64,000 bases of DNA from positions 1 through 64,000 of the forward strand of contig JNDT01002262.1 in NCBI GenBank assembly GCA_000697055.1. The letters are read 5' to 3'. Of this stretch, positions 23,822-35,574 are shown in pieces. Position 1 is the first letter of the stretch, and the number at the start of each line of letters is the position of its first letter. A model generated the notes under the pieces. That model searched no databases. It was not told where the DNA came from and worked only from the letters and a program-made list of their open reading frames with translations. The DNA comes from Saksenaea vasiformis B4078. Lineage: Eukaryota > Mucoromycota > Mucoromycetes > Mucorales > Saksenaeaceae. The translations under genes were made by a program, and so were the position numbers.

Positions 23822-24180
23822 ACGTTATCTATAAGGTCTGTGAGCAGAATGAAAAGTGTCGTTTGCATAGAATACAACATAGTAAAAATCATGGATCAAT
23901 TTACATAAGCTCTTGTGTTGACTACTATTCGAGGGACACTTCAACGGGAATCGGTTAGGTTATAGGTAGCCGTTTTGTACGGTTCTTATAGGAGTGCTTT
24001 TACACAACATCATGCTTCGTGGGCTGTTACACAATCCCAGTTCATCTGAACTTTCTACAGATGGTCCTTCGCGCAATTGTCGCAGCACGCAAAAGGAGAC
24101 GCTACGAGGGATAGAAAATGTTTATTGGGAGGTCAAATGAATGTGTTCTTCGAAATCCAGTGGTCTTCTTCCTTTAACAA

Positions 24181-26220
24181 CTACGAGATAACACAGCCGT
24201 CGGAATTCTCTTCTCTTGCTTCTAGGATTTGTCTCCTATAGTCCTCGTATGCCTTAGCAAGCATTCTTTCATTATCCTCGAGCTGGCGTCTATGTTCCTC
24301 CTTCGTTCTTTCATAGTATTCTTTTTCCTTGGATTTGCGTCTATATTTCTGCTCCAGCTCGTTTATATGTTTATCAACGCTTTCTTGTATACGTTTTCGG
24401 AGCAGCATTTCCTCATCCTCGCGCTTCCGACTTTCTTTAGCTAGTTCTTGTTCCAGGAGCTCTTGCTCGTCCTCGTACGACCAATCTTTGGCTTCAGATA
24501 ATGTGATACCTGGAGGTAAAGTTAGGCTTTCGAGTTAGTTTCCATCAACCTGCCTTTTGCGTAGTCCACGAAACTGTTTTTAGCAGTTTCGACACAACTT
24601 TTAGAGACTTCTGTTACGTCGCCGGACGACTTCATGAGTTCATCCTAACTAAACCTTCAGTTCATCGATGCTAAAAAGACCATGGTTTACTCTTAAAGTG
24701 TTTATAAAATCTGCAACCGTTCTTTTGCGCATGTTCTTCAGTTGACCAATAAAGCATTCCTTCAATTCTCTGTTCAACTTTGCCAAAAGCTCGACTTTCT
24801 TCTCTTGGTAAATGCTTAGTTGATATAACGATGCTTCCTGATCAAATGAGTAAACAGTCTCTGTCCATAGTCTTCTCATTGCTTCGCCGAGGTCATCAAC
24901 AACTCTTTTTTTTGTAACAGTTGCCACTTTTAGAGGCTCGACTCTTTCCGTAAAAATGTGAAATGCAGTCTGCGAAATAAGAGATGAGCTTAATGGACGC
25001 AGTTTGGACACCTTACTTTCAAGATCTCGGTGCATCTGTGTCGCGCTAGCAGTTCTTGTTGAGCAGGTAAATCGAGATCTTTGTTTCTCCGGATTTGCTC
25101 CCAAATATTGGACGTGTATTTATCGTATCCGTCAGACGGAATGTGCTTATGGTACCGTGGCTGGAACGCATAGATCGCCGGAATCATTGAACCTTTGCCA
25201 CCTATTAGTATCTTCTTTTTTATAGCACCGCAATCACCTATGGCGGAGCTTAGCTACTTCTATGTTAAATTGTTCCCCAGCGAAACGTTTGTGAGGCAAC
25301 CCGAGAAACGTGAACTCGAAGTAGTCGTGGATATCGCATTGCTGGAGCCCTTCCGGTTGGAATAAAGTCCGAAAGTCGTCAAAAAATCTGTATTAGAAAT
25401 ACAACATACCTTTCTAATATCTGCCCAAATCTTCTTGAAGTCAGCCTGTAGTGTCTCTTTCAGACTTTCCAGAGGAATTGTCTCACAATAGTCCCGTATA
25501 ACAAGCATTAAAAGAGTCTTCTCTTTGCTAAATCAAATAAGCTTACAATATTAGCTATCGTTTTTACTGCGTTGCGTATGACTACTATTACTGATAATTT
25601 TTACCAACCCTTGTCGACCAGAAAAAAGCTGGAGATTGACTTCAAAGACCATTTTGAGCATGCCCAAATTTGCGCCCTCATAGAGTCCCACTTGCGTTTC
25701 CCACATATTCAAGATAACAACTTCGCTCACAGCCATGGAGAATAGAGTAGATTTGCGTTCAAAGTCTTTATCATCGCCACGTTCATGACCATCTGATCCT
25801 TCAACATCCATTACAAGCACCGGCATATATTCACCGCGGGACAACCAGATACCCTTCGTTGTCTGACACCGCCTCCCTCTTCCCATCACCTCGAAGGAAG
25901 TTCCAAAGAGTTGATTTAGAAGAGTACCTAGAGCGCATATTAGATGGGTATCTCCACTGGTTTCAACCGTTGCAATCTACATACTTTTACCAGCGCTTTG
26001 GGGCCCCATACTTGAAACCACATGGTATGCAAATCCAACGTTATCCAAACCCCACCGATTCATGTATGTAGATAGCTCTTCTCTATAAAACACAATCGGC
26101 GGATTGATAACGATTCAGCGCATGACTTTCAGCCTGAACTACGTACGTAAACTCTTGATGCTCATCTACAAGTTGGAGGCAAAGGTCCCGATCCTGCGGA
26201 TCAGAAGTGGTTCGGTTCAT
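24181..26220 (-). pseudogene. Sey1/RHD3-like GTPase with C-terminal CaaX box, frame interrupted twice
   Basis: Dynamin-like GB1/RHD3 GTPase related to Sey1/atlastin, which fuse ER membranes. Pieces read on the minus strand: 26220-26147, 26082-25985, 25927-25609, 25527-25238, 25192-25017, 24969-24691, 24644-24554 and 24509-24181. Splicing restores the P-loop [19 protein letters not shown] (G2), [13 protein letters not shown] (G3) and MLVIRDYCET (G4) follow. Helical-domain matches are [41 protein letters not shown] and CFIGQLKNM. Two single-base frame changes (T-run near 25380; near 25170) and a GC-AG intron at 24553 mark decay or sequencing error. After DWSYEDEQELLEQELAKES the protein lacks the usual Sey1 tail and transmembrane hairpin. 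It has a charged coiled coil and ends SDGCVIS, a CaaX prenylation signal as in animal GBPs. Confidence 0.7.
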
Positions 26221-28215
26221 ACTGTAATTGTGAATCCTCATATATGGCTACCCACAGAGTAATACATTGATTAACACCATGCAGCGTTTTCATGCCAGTC
26301 ATCCTACGTTGTTGTGGATAAGAGTGATTTCAAGCCAAAGAGCGTTTGTGGTAAGCTAAATATCAACTTGAAATGGAAAGCAAAAGCAAGAAAACAACGG
26401 CAAATTAATATTTTGTGGTGTGGTCACACGATAAGGTCGTTGAAGGCCGGCGCACAGAGCGTGCAAAGCCGAAGATTGAATTGTGGCACGACGATCAATC
26501 TTAGAAGCTAGGAACTTAGAATGTAATTCCACGATGAAACCTGAAAACAAATACTTGACGCTAGATCACAGTCACCAATCAAACTTTGCAGCACGGAGAA
26601 CGGAAGAGAGATGATGTACCTCGCCAGAAGTTTGATATACACGCATGAACTTAGCCAGTATTTTTCCCACAGAAGATAACGACCTACTCTCGGAACTACG
26701 TTGAACAAATCAGATACTCAGAAGATTCTAGATCGCAAATTTAGCTTTTTGTATTCCAATTTCCACGATGAGCCGTATAGGAAATAGATACACGTTCAAG
26801 ACAACGATGAACGCATTGCAGAATCAAATGGCGTTCTGGCGCTCATAAAAACATTTGAAATTTTGACCGAGAAAGGCAGATGGCGACGGTTTTTATTTCG
26901 ATTGGTCTTTATTGATTTCTTCTTCCGTCCAGCAATTTTGGCAGACGCGGTCTTGCCGTGGCATATCTCGCCAATGTGACTATGGTGCAGTACGTCTATA
27001 ATCCGCAATTTTGATGGTGATCTTCGAATGCCTACTGCGACATGAAAAATGTGTATATAACAATTCTATCGCGTTAATATGATAAAATAACATATAATAA
27101 ATAACTTTAACGGAACAGAATTGTTTCTAACTTGAAGAAGAAAAGAAGTTTTAGCAGTTTGAGGTTGGCTGAGTCTGCCAGAATGACCCACATTTGAAAC
27201 GCTGCTACTATAGAATAAATAGTTTACCGGTAATATCATATATTACTTGTATCTGTCCTTGGGTTTCCTTCAATTTTGTTTAATATGCCTCGTCCCAAAG
27301 CTCGTAGAAGAATAGCGTTGCAGCAGAACAGGACTTCCGACGGATCCTTTGCTACCTCAACGGAATTACCTGTTACGATTGTTACATCGCGCGAAGAAGA
27401 TATGGATCGCGATCTTGTTTTAGCTTTTGACAGATTGCAAGCGTTACCTTCTGTTGAATCTGCGACTACACTTTAAAGGTCTGCAAAAGCGCCTTTCCAT
27501 CGCCTTTGACAAATGCTTCACCACTAGGAAGCCACCCACTAAGATACGAAAGTATTACAAAAGGTGCTTACGCTATATAAAAAACCTTATAGCGAAGGTA
27601 TGGATGCCTGGATAGCAGATGAGGAGTGAGGAAATTTGCCACCAGGAGATCAACCTCCCATCGTAGACTGGGTACCGATGAATAAAATTTCCTTATTTAG
27701 AAGTGGAGTTTAAGTACTTGAATTTGAAAATTGCAGGTTATACCACTTTCACGCTAAGAAAAGAATCAAGTATGCGTTCATTAATACATAAGTTGGCAAC
27801 AAATTCATACACTACTTACATCAACGTGGCCCTCAATGGACGCGAAATTCATATAGACAGCATAAAAAGTTGTTCAGGGTTAGTAAATGGAATAATACTT
27901 GGGTGTTATTTACTTACCCCCGAAGGGTAATCCCACGAACTCGTGGGGGTGGTAGAAGGAAGCAAAATGGCACAAGGCCAACTGTTACGCACTGCAGAGG
28001 ACTTGAAGCGATACAATGCCCAGCGATCTATTGCACAAGATGGGTGATGCTGAGCGCGACAACATGTATTTTACTTACTTAAGTGACGAGTAAAGACGCC
28101 ACCACAGCTGAGACGGTTTGGGACAGAGATCATACAGGCTAAATAATACATCAAAAGACATGAGTTATCCTGGATGCGTATTTCATTAAAAGTACGTACC
28201 AGCGATGTAAAATGA
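26221..28215. other. Accessory DNA, no firm gene
   Basis: AT-rich DNA with short frames. One at 27276-27476 starts MPRPKARRRIALQQN, and the overlapping frame 27427-27615 continues with basic LQKRLSIAFDKC...KIRKYYKRC. Together they may be a frameshifted relic, but I cannot name it. Near 27905-27960 there are two small palindromes (CCCGAAGGG-like and CCCACGAACTCGTGGG). Confidence 0.35.
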
Positions 28216-28443
28216 AGAGCCAAAGAAAAAAAAAGGATTCATGCGTCCCCTTTAAATACTGCCATTTTACGCGTTTTGATTGTTGCGTTGGCAAATCTAT
28301 TACAATGGACCGGCGCAAAACACGTTTGATTTTGCGTAAAGGTACCTGCTTCTCTGCGCGAAAGTTCACGGACACCGGACGCAAGATTGATTTGGCACAA
28401 ACGCAAAGTAATATCTATATGACGCAAATGTGTCTTCAAAATC
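28216..28443. repeat. Inverted repeat C, left copy
   Basis: About 228 bases, matched in inverted orientation at 30088-30313 at roughly 80% identity by eye, with mostly transition differences. The shared core includes GCGAAAGTTCACGGACACCG and TTGATTTGGCACAAACGCA. The pair flanks 1.6 kb that contains a CENP-B-type HTH frame. Confidence 0.65.
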
Positions 28444-28996
28444 CTGTAGACGTACTGCACCACAGGACATCCGACGCACTCGATGCACCCGAACCTGGGA
28501 GTGTCAGAGGGTTGTTGCTTTCCATTTTCGTTCTTTCCATCTTTGGTTCTTTACATCTTTGGTTCTTTACATCTATATTAATTATAAATCAGGCGTTTTA
28601 TCGTATCAAGACATGGTAGAAAGAAATGTCTTCTATTCGTTAAGCGCGCCTTTTTTGGCAGCCATTTCTCTAGTTGTTCGAGGGGTATAGCTGCGTCTCT
28701 TTCGCGCCGGCGCCTCTTCACGATAAACATATACAACACATCAGTTTAACGATGTTATTGTATAAAGCTTTCCACGTACCTTGAAGGCCCATTGGCAGCA
28801 GTACAGGCACAAGGATAGGAGCAGGTGTTTCCTCTGCATGTGAAGGATCTTCAGGCCCGTTGGTAGAAGGTTATACGTGAAGAATTAGTAAGAGGGGAAA
28901 CAATAGGAAAATACTTTGAGGCTCTTGGTAGAGGACTATTCAGAAGTAAAGATGATGATTACAGACGTCTACCAGTATAATTTATACTGTCCAAAT

Positions 28997-29262
28997 GGCG
29001 GATGTCCAGAAATTTTGTAGATATGATATTGTTTCCCGGTTCAGAAGGTGACGAATAAATATGCAATGTCCGAGCGGCCGCCGGCTTTTTAAAAACATGG
29101 CTGATTGAAATGATCGCTGCTGTACGGTAGTACAAGCGTTTCTAAAGAGGGTGCATTCGTTTTATTTAGAGAAGGTCTTTTGAAAGAGACAGCATATGGT
29201 GGGCGAACATGTAACATTCACTCGAATTCCGGACGTTCCGAGGGATACAACCATCCTCCAAT
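28997..29262 (-). repeat. Dispersed repeat family B, copy 2 (inverted)
   Basis: Reverse complement of the family B repeat at 892-1160. The match runs from GGCGGATGTCCAGAAATTTT to CCATCCTCCAA. Differences are scattered transitions and small gaps. Confidence 0.6.
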
Positions 29263-29745
29263 ACTTATATGTATCTTAGTAATCAGAGGACGCGTAAGCT
29301 CTGATTAATCACCATGGATCGATGATGATCCATGTTTATTGATGTAAGCCAGAGAGCTGTCATTTAGCTGAGTCTGAATAATCAGGGACAAAGTAATATG
29401 ACTAATCACTGTGTCTATACCAAGCTCGTTATCATCGTACTTGCCTTATCGCACTAATCGTAAGATAGGATATGTCGAAGGTACCTTAAGATCATGGCAG
29501 AATACTTTTATCTTTAGATTATGAATATTCTTTGTTAGATGTCTGAATGAATCAGGTTTATCTGTGGATGAAGTGCCGATAGTATGAGAAACTCGAATAA
29601 AGGTTGTTTAGACGTAGTGGATGAAGTATATATGATGATAATGATATGTAAATACGATAAGTAGGACAGAAAACGATGTACTAGATTGATAATTGTTCTC
29701 TTATTGTTCTATCCACTACATTCTGTCCAGCATAACAGTTGAAGG

Positions 29746-29934
29746 ATGTCCACTAGTGTTGATAATACATCAAGAATCTGTCTTTCTAATACTCAGCGAC
29801 TAGCGATCTGTCATCACGCAAAGAAGTCACGAAAATCACAGACGGAACTCGCTAAATGGACATATGAAACGTTTAAATTGAACAAGGTTCCAACCCAGGT
29901 TGCTATCTCTCGCATCCTCAAGAGACGCTCTTAA
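29746..29934 (+). CDS. CENP-B/pogo-type helix-turn-helix, short protein or fragment
   Basis: A 62-codon frame starting MSTSVDNTSR. LSNTQRLAICHHAKKSRK, SQTELAKWTYETFKLNKV and PTQVAISRILKRRS match the first HTH of CENP-B N-terminal domains (the pogo/Tigger transposase DNA-binding region). The frame stops just after this HTH, so the second HTH and the DDE nuclease are missing. It is either a truncated transposase or a domesticated mini-HTH. Stand-alone CENP-B-N proteins exist in zygomycetes. It lies near the right inverted repeat C copy. Confidence 0.6.
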   Translation: MSTSVDNTSRICLSNTQRLAICHHAKKSRKSQTELAKWTYETFKLNKVPTQVAISRILKRRS

Positions 29935-30087
29935 AGAAACAAATAAGCAAGAGCCGAAACCTTTTTGTCGTGGCTAAACTATTTCACCTGTTATATATTT
30001 TTTTCAAAACATATAACTTATAATAAGCGCGAATTATGTTACATTAAAGCCTGAGCACAATGTGTAAAGGTCAAATCATATTACATG

Positions 30088-30313
30088 GTTTTGAATACAC
30101 ATTTACGTCATCTAAATATCATTCTGTGTTTGTGCCAAATCAATCTTGCGTCCGGTGTCCGTGAACTTTCGCACAGAGAAGCAAGTACCTTTATGTCAAA
30201 TCTGAAGTGTATTGCGCTGATGCATTGTAATAGGTTCCACACGCACCAATCGGAATGCGTAAAGGGACGGTATTTAAGGGGACGCATGAATTCTTTTTTT
30301 TTCCTTTGGCTCT
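30088..30313. repeat. Inverted repeat C, right copy
   Basis: Reverse-complement partner of 28216-28443, running from GGTTTTGAATACACATTTACG to CCTTTGGCTCT. Confidence 0.65.
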
Positions 30314-31651
30314 GTTTTCCAACTGCGTAATCTTGTTATTGTTCCTCTTGATCTGCCGTTCCAATTCGGTTTTGCTGGTGGTGATGGTCTGCGATTGCTG
30401 TTCATATGAAGGATAAACTCTGCGTCTCTCCAAGGCTGACGCTTTATGAGGCCTCGTCTGATCCACCGTTCCTAAGATTCGGACGGTCCACTCGTAAACG
30501 AATACCAGTTTCCAGCGGAATGCGAGGTGGCAGCGGTTCATCATGCGCTTGATTTTGTTGACTTGGAAGAACGCTCCCATGGTGGTCTCTTTCTCCATCC
30601 TAGCCTGTACTTTGCTGATGATAAAGCCGGTGTCCTGTGCATTTGGTATATCGTAGCTATCGCTTATGATCTTGTAAACACCAGAGGGAGAGAGGAAGAG
30701 ACTCCATTTTTCGCTTGTTTTGACGATCAGCTTGTTCACACGGTTATCCGTTGATAACGCTACTATAAGTGATACGGTCAGGATATGCTTCGTTGGTGGC
30801 TCATCCGCTTCGGCTCGGCGTGGTACATAAGGTCAGAGGAAGTTTGTGATCTGCGCTGCCACTTCTTTTCTTGATCGGTCAGTTTTGTTCCAGTATGCGC
30901 GGCTTTGACGATGTCTCCAACTGTAACCGTTCGAGTAATCTTTGGTGATTCCACAAGCATTCGAATAATAGCAACGAGGGCACGGATGACACGGGCGGAA
31001 GTTTCCTTGGCAGAAGTAGTTGTGCGTGTACTGGGATCGACAGGCTGTTCGTCAGCGTCTCCATCTTCACTAGCGCTAATGGGGTCGTCCTCATTGTCAT
31101 CCATTACGTAGTCCTCGTATTCGTCTTCAGCAGCGCGACTTACGTCTCCTGTCTCACCCTTCTTTACCACCTTCTCTTGCATCCTTTGTGGCTGATTCTC
31201 AGAGGCTTTGCGCTGAATGTTCTGAATAACCTCTGGAGGACGACCTTTTGGTACGGCTTTCTTGAGCTCCCGGGTCCAATAAAGCCTGTTCGATCTTCTC
31301 TGCCGGCGTGAAACCTGTTGTGCTGCTTTTTCCTCGTTTTCTTTTTCGTGATATCGAGATACGTTTGCATCCGTTGGGTGCGAGATTTATTCGTAGCAGC
31401 AGACGGATAATATTCGTCAGTGACCTTTGGTACAAAGCGCCGTTGTACACGTTGTTGGCGGCGGTATACAGTTCTTTGATAGAATGAGCTTGGAAGGGCG
31501 AGATTACTGCATCAACGTCAAGTTTGACCCGGGAGGACAGTACGGCATTAATATTACGCCACGACTTTGGTCTATATTTAACGCGTAAGCCAATCTGTAT
31601 ATCAACCCATGCGTAGCTTACATTTGTCCTGTCGTGGAGGTGCCAATGCAC
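30314..31651 (-). pseudogene. Eroded coding region of unknown family
   Basis: Three minus-strand frames follow each other: 31651-31199 (SWRNINAVLSSRVKLDVDAV..., then basic SRKRKRGKSS), 31182-30778 (acidic DEYEDYVMDDNEDDPISASE, then RTVTVGDIVKAAHTGTKLT) and 30739-30191 (ending in a likely coiled coil, SKTELERQIKRNNNKITQLE). They shift frame where one ends and the next begins (near 31190 and 30770), as in a degraded multi-exon gene. I do not recognise the protein. Confidence 0.3.
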
Positions 31652-31983
31652 TCATAAAACATGTTTTGAAAGTGAGCGAAGGTAAATATATTCAGTTTCT
31701 CGACATCACCTGCATTTTCAAACGGGAGAGACGAAATTTCGTGTGCTGGCCCAAAGTTCCCGAAACCATAGCCCCGAGGGAAGATTTTGGCGAGGTTGAC
31801 TTGGTTGCTACGTTATTGGAAACTGATATGATTGTACACATCGCCATGAAGGATCTGTAGAACATATTAACATCGCGTCAAGGTACCAAGTACAGTCGCA
31901 CCATTTCTGTGAAATGCTCCAGAACGGAACCCATCACTCTTGAGTTGTTCTCTTGGCATTTCGTTAAGAACCTCTTCACGGTA

Positions 31984-32760
31984 CAGTGGGCGCGCGTTAT
32001 AATTATACTTGATATACTTATATTCTCGGTAAAGTTATATGATCCTTCTTTTCCCAATGCCGGTCAGGCCTTAATATAACACATTTCGCTTAAGTTTTAA
32101 GTTATAGAATTTTGGAAAAATATAATAGGTGAAATAGATTAACCGAACTAAAGTAGTTTAGTTGTCGAAACGTCAATTCATGTGTAATCTATGGAAATGT
32201 TGAGGATCATACTTTAGATTTGCCTTTGCAATTTATTCTAATGTAATCCGTGGTTGCTGCCTGCTTGGTACTTTGTGCGGTACATTCAGACTCTCTCAAA
32301 CTCCTTGAAAGCAACAGATCAAGGTCCGAGGTAAGAGTCATGTAGCAACAAAATTTTTACAAGTTCATCTGGTGATAGCTAGGATGTTATGGAATAGATG
32401 CTGGAATATGGCGACTGGAGCAAAAGGATCAGACAGGAAAAGTGCTTTGCATTTCTCGAATCATTTATACGTGTGCGCGCTTCCGTCTGCTATCACTTAA
32501 TAATAATGCAAATCTACGAACACATATTATGGAAAATAAGATCAGGTACATGCACTTGTGCAGTCTAACGATATGTAAAAGGCATTGATCCATAAAGACC
32601 CCTCTGGGTACTACAATGAAAGGTTTGCTTCAACTTATACTGGAGCGAGCCAATAGGAACAATAATTATTAGCGGGTATTAAATTCGATCTAGTTATATT
32701 CTCGCTTAAGTTATCGACTTTTCTCCTCACCGAAAGTATGATTATAACGCGCACCCACTG
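31984..32760. mobile_element. Tc1/mariner-like non-autonomous element
   Basis: The left end CAGTGGGCGCGCGTTATAAT and the reversed right end CAGTGGGTGCGCGTTATAAT match over more than 25 bases. TA flanks both ends (31982-31983, 32761-32762). A TATATTCTCGG-like subterminal motif is shared with the element at 3955-4936, so both belong to one family. There is no transposase frame. The segment near 32345-32420 resembles 1485-1560 (TTTACAAG...TTCATCTGG), pointing to a further shared repeat. Confidence 0.65.
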
Positions 32761-32769
32761 TATCGTGCT

Positions 32770-33989
32770 CCACCTTTGTTCGTACCAATTTTCTGAGGCT
32801 TGACGTGGCTACTCGAATTTCCTTCTTATGGCCCTCCTCTTCATCGTCACTGTCATCACTATCGCACGGTTCTCCATGGCTGCCACAGTATCGTTGTCTC
32901 CTCTTCTTCATCGTCACTTTCTATTTCCTTGAATTTTCCCTTGCTACCGCTTGATTCTAAGATCGCCAGCCCCTTTCCTTTTTGCAGTTTGCAGTCTTGT
33001 TGCTTGTAGGATGGCTTTACCAGTTCGATGCATTCCTTCAAAGGACTGACACGTGCTTGTTGAACCTTATTTTCAAGGCCTTTTGGGCTAGCTGTTGTAC
33101 CATAACTGTCCTTCAAGGTCTTGTAAAGGCAGTCAGAGCTTGTGCTGCTTGTAATGATACCCTTTGCTGTCCGCTTTCGATTCATGAATTTTTCCTTGAA
33201 TTTTTGCTGACTTTTTCCGTAAGTTCCTCGCTTCTCGTGATTCTGCTGAACTCGAGATTCACCTTCGGTTGCCATAAGCGTCGCAGTGTAGGCGCACTGC
33301 AGACGGAGTTCATTAATTTTACGTACTTTGTCTTCTGCAGCTCTTTTCTGATGATGTCCTCAGACACACCAAGCGATGAAGGTAGCTTTCTTTTGCGTTC
33401 AGGAGTGTGCCTTCGGATTACAGCATGAGTGAGTCGTGGGAAGTTTCCTGTCGCGCCTCTGATTCTTCGAGGTTTCGGAGAGGAGTATCGTTTCACCCTC
33501 AACGGTATCCATCGGCTCGTTCCAGTGTAATAGTCGACTTGATGGAGCAAAGATACGTTGAAAGGAGCACTACTGTTTCCAAATGTTCTTTGGCTTCTGC
33601 TAAGTGGAAAAGACATGGCAGCAGATATTGTGGACCTTTGCGATGGCAGCCAAGAGCAGTACGCCATTCGCAGGGACGCAGCAGCCTGAAGGCAGCAGCC
33701 TTGGATGCCGCGTTTTTCGGTATTCAAACATTGAGCCACAGTGAATGATAGAGTGGCTTCTCGTGAGGATTCGCTGGTGACTTCAGCGAGTGGCTCGATT
33801 CCTCCTTGTCGTAGCCAGTCCAGTCCTTGCATTAGGATTTTCTTTCGAGATCAGCAGCCCTCGGGCTGAACCGATTACTCCTCTCAGGCTATCTTGATAA
33901 CATTGCGTGGTGTCATGACGGAGTGCATCTGATGTATTGAGTTCGGGGTCACAACTGAAATTCAGATGCGGGACCTGTAACGGGATCAT
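32770..33989 (-). pseudogene. Eroded coding region of unknown family
   Basis: Overlapping minus-strand frames 33989-33783 (CDPELNTSDALRHDTTQCYQ...ISKENPNA), 33832-33182 (LDWLRQGGIEPLAEVTSESS...) and 33275-32859 (KGLENKVQQARVSPLKECIE, then acidic EIESDDEEEE) could be pieces of one gene with frame changes. The N-terminal part is reminiscent of retroelement gag-like proteins, but I see no zinc knuckle or polymerase. It ends next to the TIR element at 32760. Confidence 0.3.
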
Positions 33990-34909
33990 GCTATTACAAT
34001 GTATCTTGCTGGAGCCGTAACTTACTATTCGAATATATATATAAAAGAAAACTCGACTTCTCTTCTTCCGTTAACTAACAATAAAAAAAAGTAACACTAA
34101 GTGAATAGTATTTTTGTAATGAAGACCAAAAAAAAATATCATGGTCGTTGCTTGTGTATTCTCTATATATGAATCATTAATCATATCTGCAATGATCATA
34201 TATCTAAAAACGCATTCGCAAAACATATATATATATAATCTTGTGATGGCGACATTTCGGCAAAAAAGGTGATTTACGGATGGTGTCAAGCTTGGTAAGC
34301 TGTTTATCTTATATAATCAACTCCAACCAGCCTCAAAAAAATAGAGTGCTTTTACTCTTTCATGTGGCACAAGACTATGTACTTCCTCTTTTCAAGTGAC
34401 CCAGGGTTGTTTATCCATGCAGCGACCACTACAGAGGCTTACAATAAAGTTGGTCCATCAGGTTTGTTGGATCTCTGCAAGTGGTCAGTCTCAGCCGGGT
34501 ACCCTTTTGTAAGCACTATTCGTGTAAAAGAAAAACGCTAACGTCTCTTGTGGATCTATTGAGCAGAGCAGGAGACTTTTGGAGTTTCCAACAACGTCTA
34601 CTCGATAGAGTAGGAACTTCTTGGAACTTTCAGCGATGATCAAACTATGGATGATAAGGCCCCCAGCTTCCCATATATCCACTGGCAGCGGTAAGACGGT
34701 AGGGACCTGCCATCCAGCCGATGCGTCGGGCCTCGGGCTTTACTGTTTCCGGGTGGGAGCCGGAATGCTACGGCGTCCGGGAGGTATGAAATTTTAAATG
34801 ATTGGCTGATTCTGACGTCGTTTGCGGTGGTAGCTGAACCCGAGAAGTCGAACGCAGCACTCAAGAACCAACATCGTCGAAAACGTGCGATCCCTCTTTT
34901 TAACTTCCA
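33990..34909. other. Intergenic, uL23 upstream region
   Basis: AT-rich with several T/A runs and no recognisable gene. The last 100 bases before 34910 contain a pyrimidine-rich stretch (TCCCTCTTTTTAACTTCC) immediately upstream of the start codon, usual for ribosomal protein genes. Confidence 0.5.
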
Positions 34910-35574
34910 ATGGCAAACACAGGTATATGTCGAAACCTTCAATTCCTTGATTAGAGTTTCTTGGTGGATGGATGGGATACAGACGAGAAAAAAACGATGG
35001 TGGACGATTTTTATTATCTTCCCTTTTTCTTTTTTCAGCAACAACCATTAGAACAAGAATGCTGACGAATGATGTTTCGTTTTTCCTCTAGCACCTAAGG
35101 CTAAGGCTCAAGCTGCCAAGAAGGCTGCCCTCAAGGGTGTCCACGGCAAGGCTGTGCGTAAAGTTCGCACCTCCACCCACTTCCACCTTCCCAAGACCTT
35201 GAAGTTGGCCCGTAAGCCTAAGTACGCCCGCAAGTCCATCCCCCACGCCCCCCGCATGGACCAGTACCGCGTCGTTCGCTATCCCTTGAACACTGAGACC
35301 TCCATGAAGAAGATCGAGGAGCACAACACCTTGACCTTCATCGTCGATGTCAAGGCCAACAAGAGACAGATTAAGGATGCCGTGAAGAGACTCTACGACG
35401 TCGAGGCCGCTAAGATCAACACCTTGATCAGACCCGATGGTTACAAGAAGGCCTACGTCCGCTTGACCGCTGATGTTGATGCTCTTGACGTTGCTAACAA
35501 GGTAAACTTATCTTATTATTATTCTGAAAACAGTCGACTTATCCTGCTTCATTTGATAGATTGGTTTCATCTAA
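34910..35574 (+). CDS. RPL25: Ribosomal protein uL23 (L23a/L25)
   Basis: Large-subunit ribosomal protein at the exit tunnel, where SRP and NAC dock. Exons 34910-34922 (13 bases, MANT), 35092-35501 and 35560-35574 (IGFI and stop) give 145 residues. The N-terminus is basic ([20 protein letters not shown]). The core [40 protein letters not shown] and ALDVANK-IGFI is diagnostic. Codon use is strongly biased to AAG, GCC, CGC and ACC compared with neighbouring genes, as expected for high expression. The tiny first exon places a 169-base intron right behind the start, common in fungal ribosomal protein genes. Confidence 0.96.

Noticed and set aside
32859..33832. Considered as a DIRS or Gypsy gag gene
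   Set aside because: No CCHC knuckle, reverse transcriptase or recombinase motif in any frame nearby; kept only as unknown eroded coding DNA.
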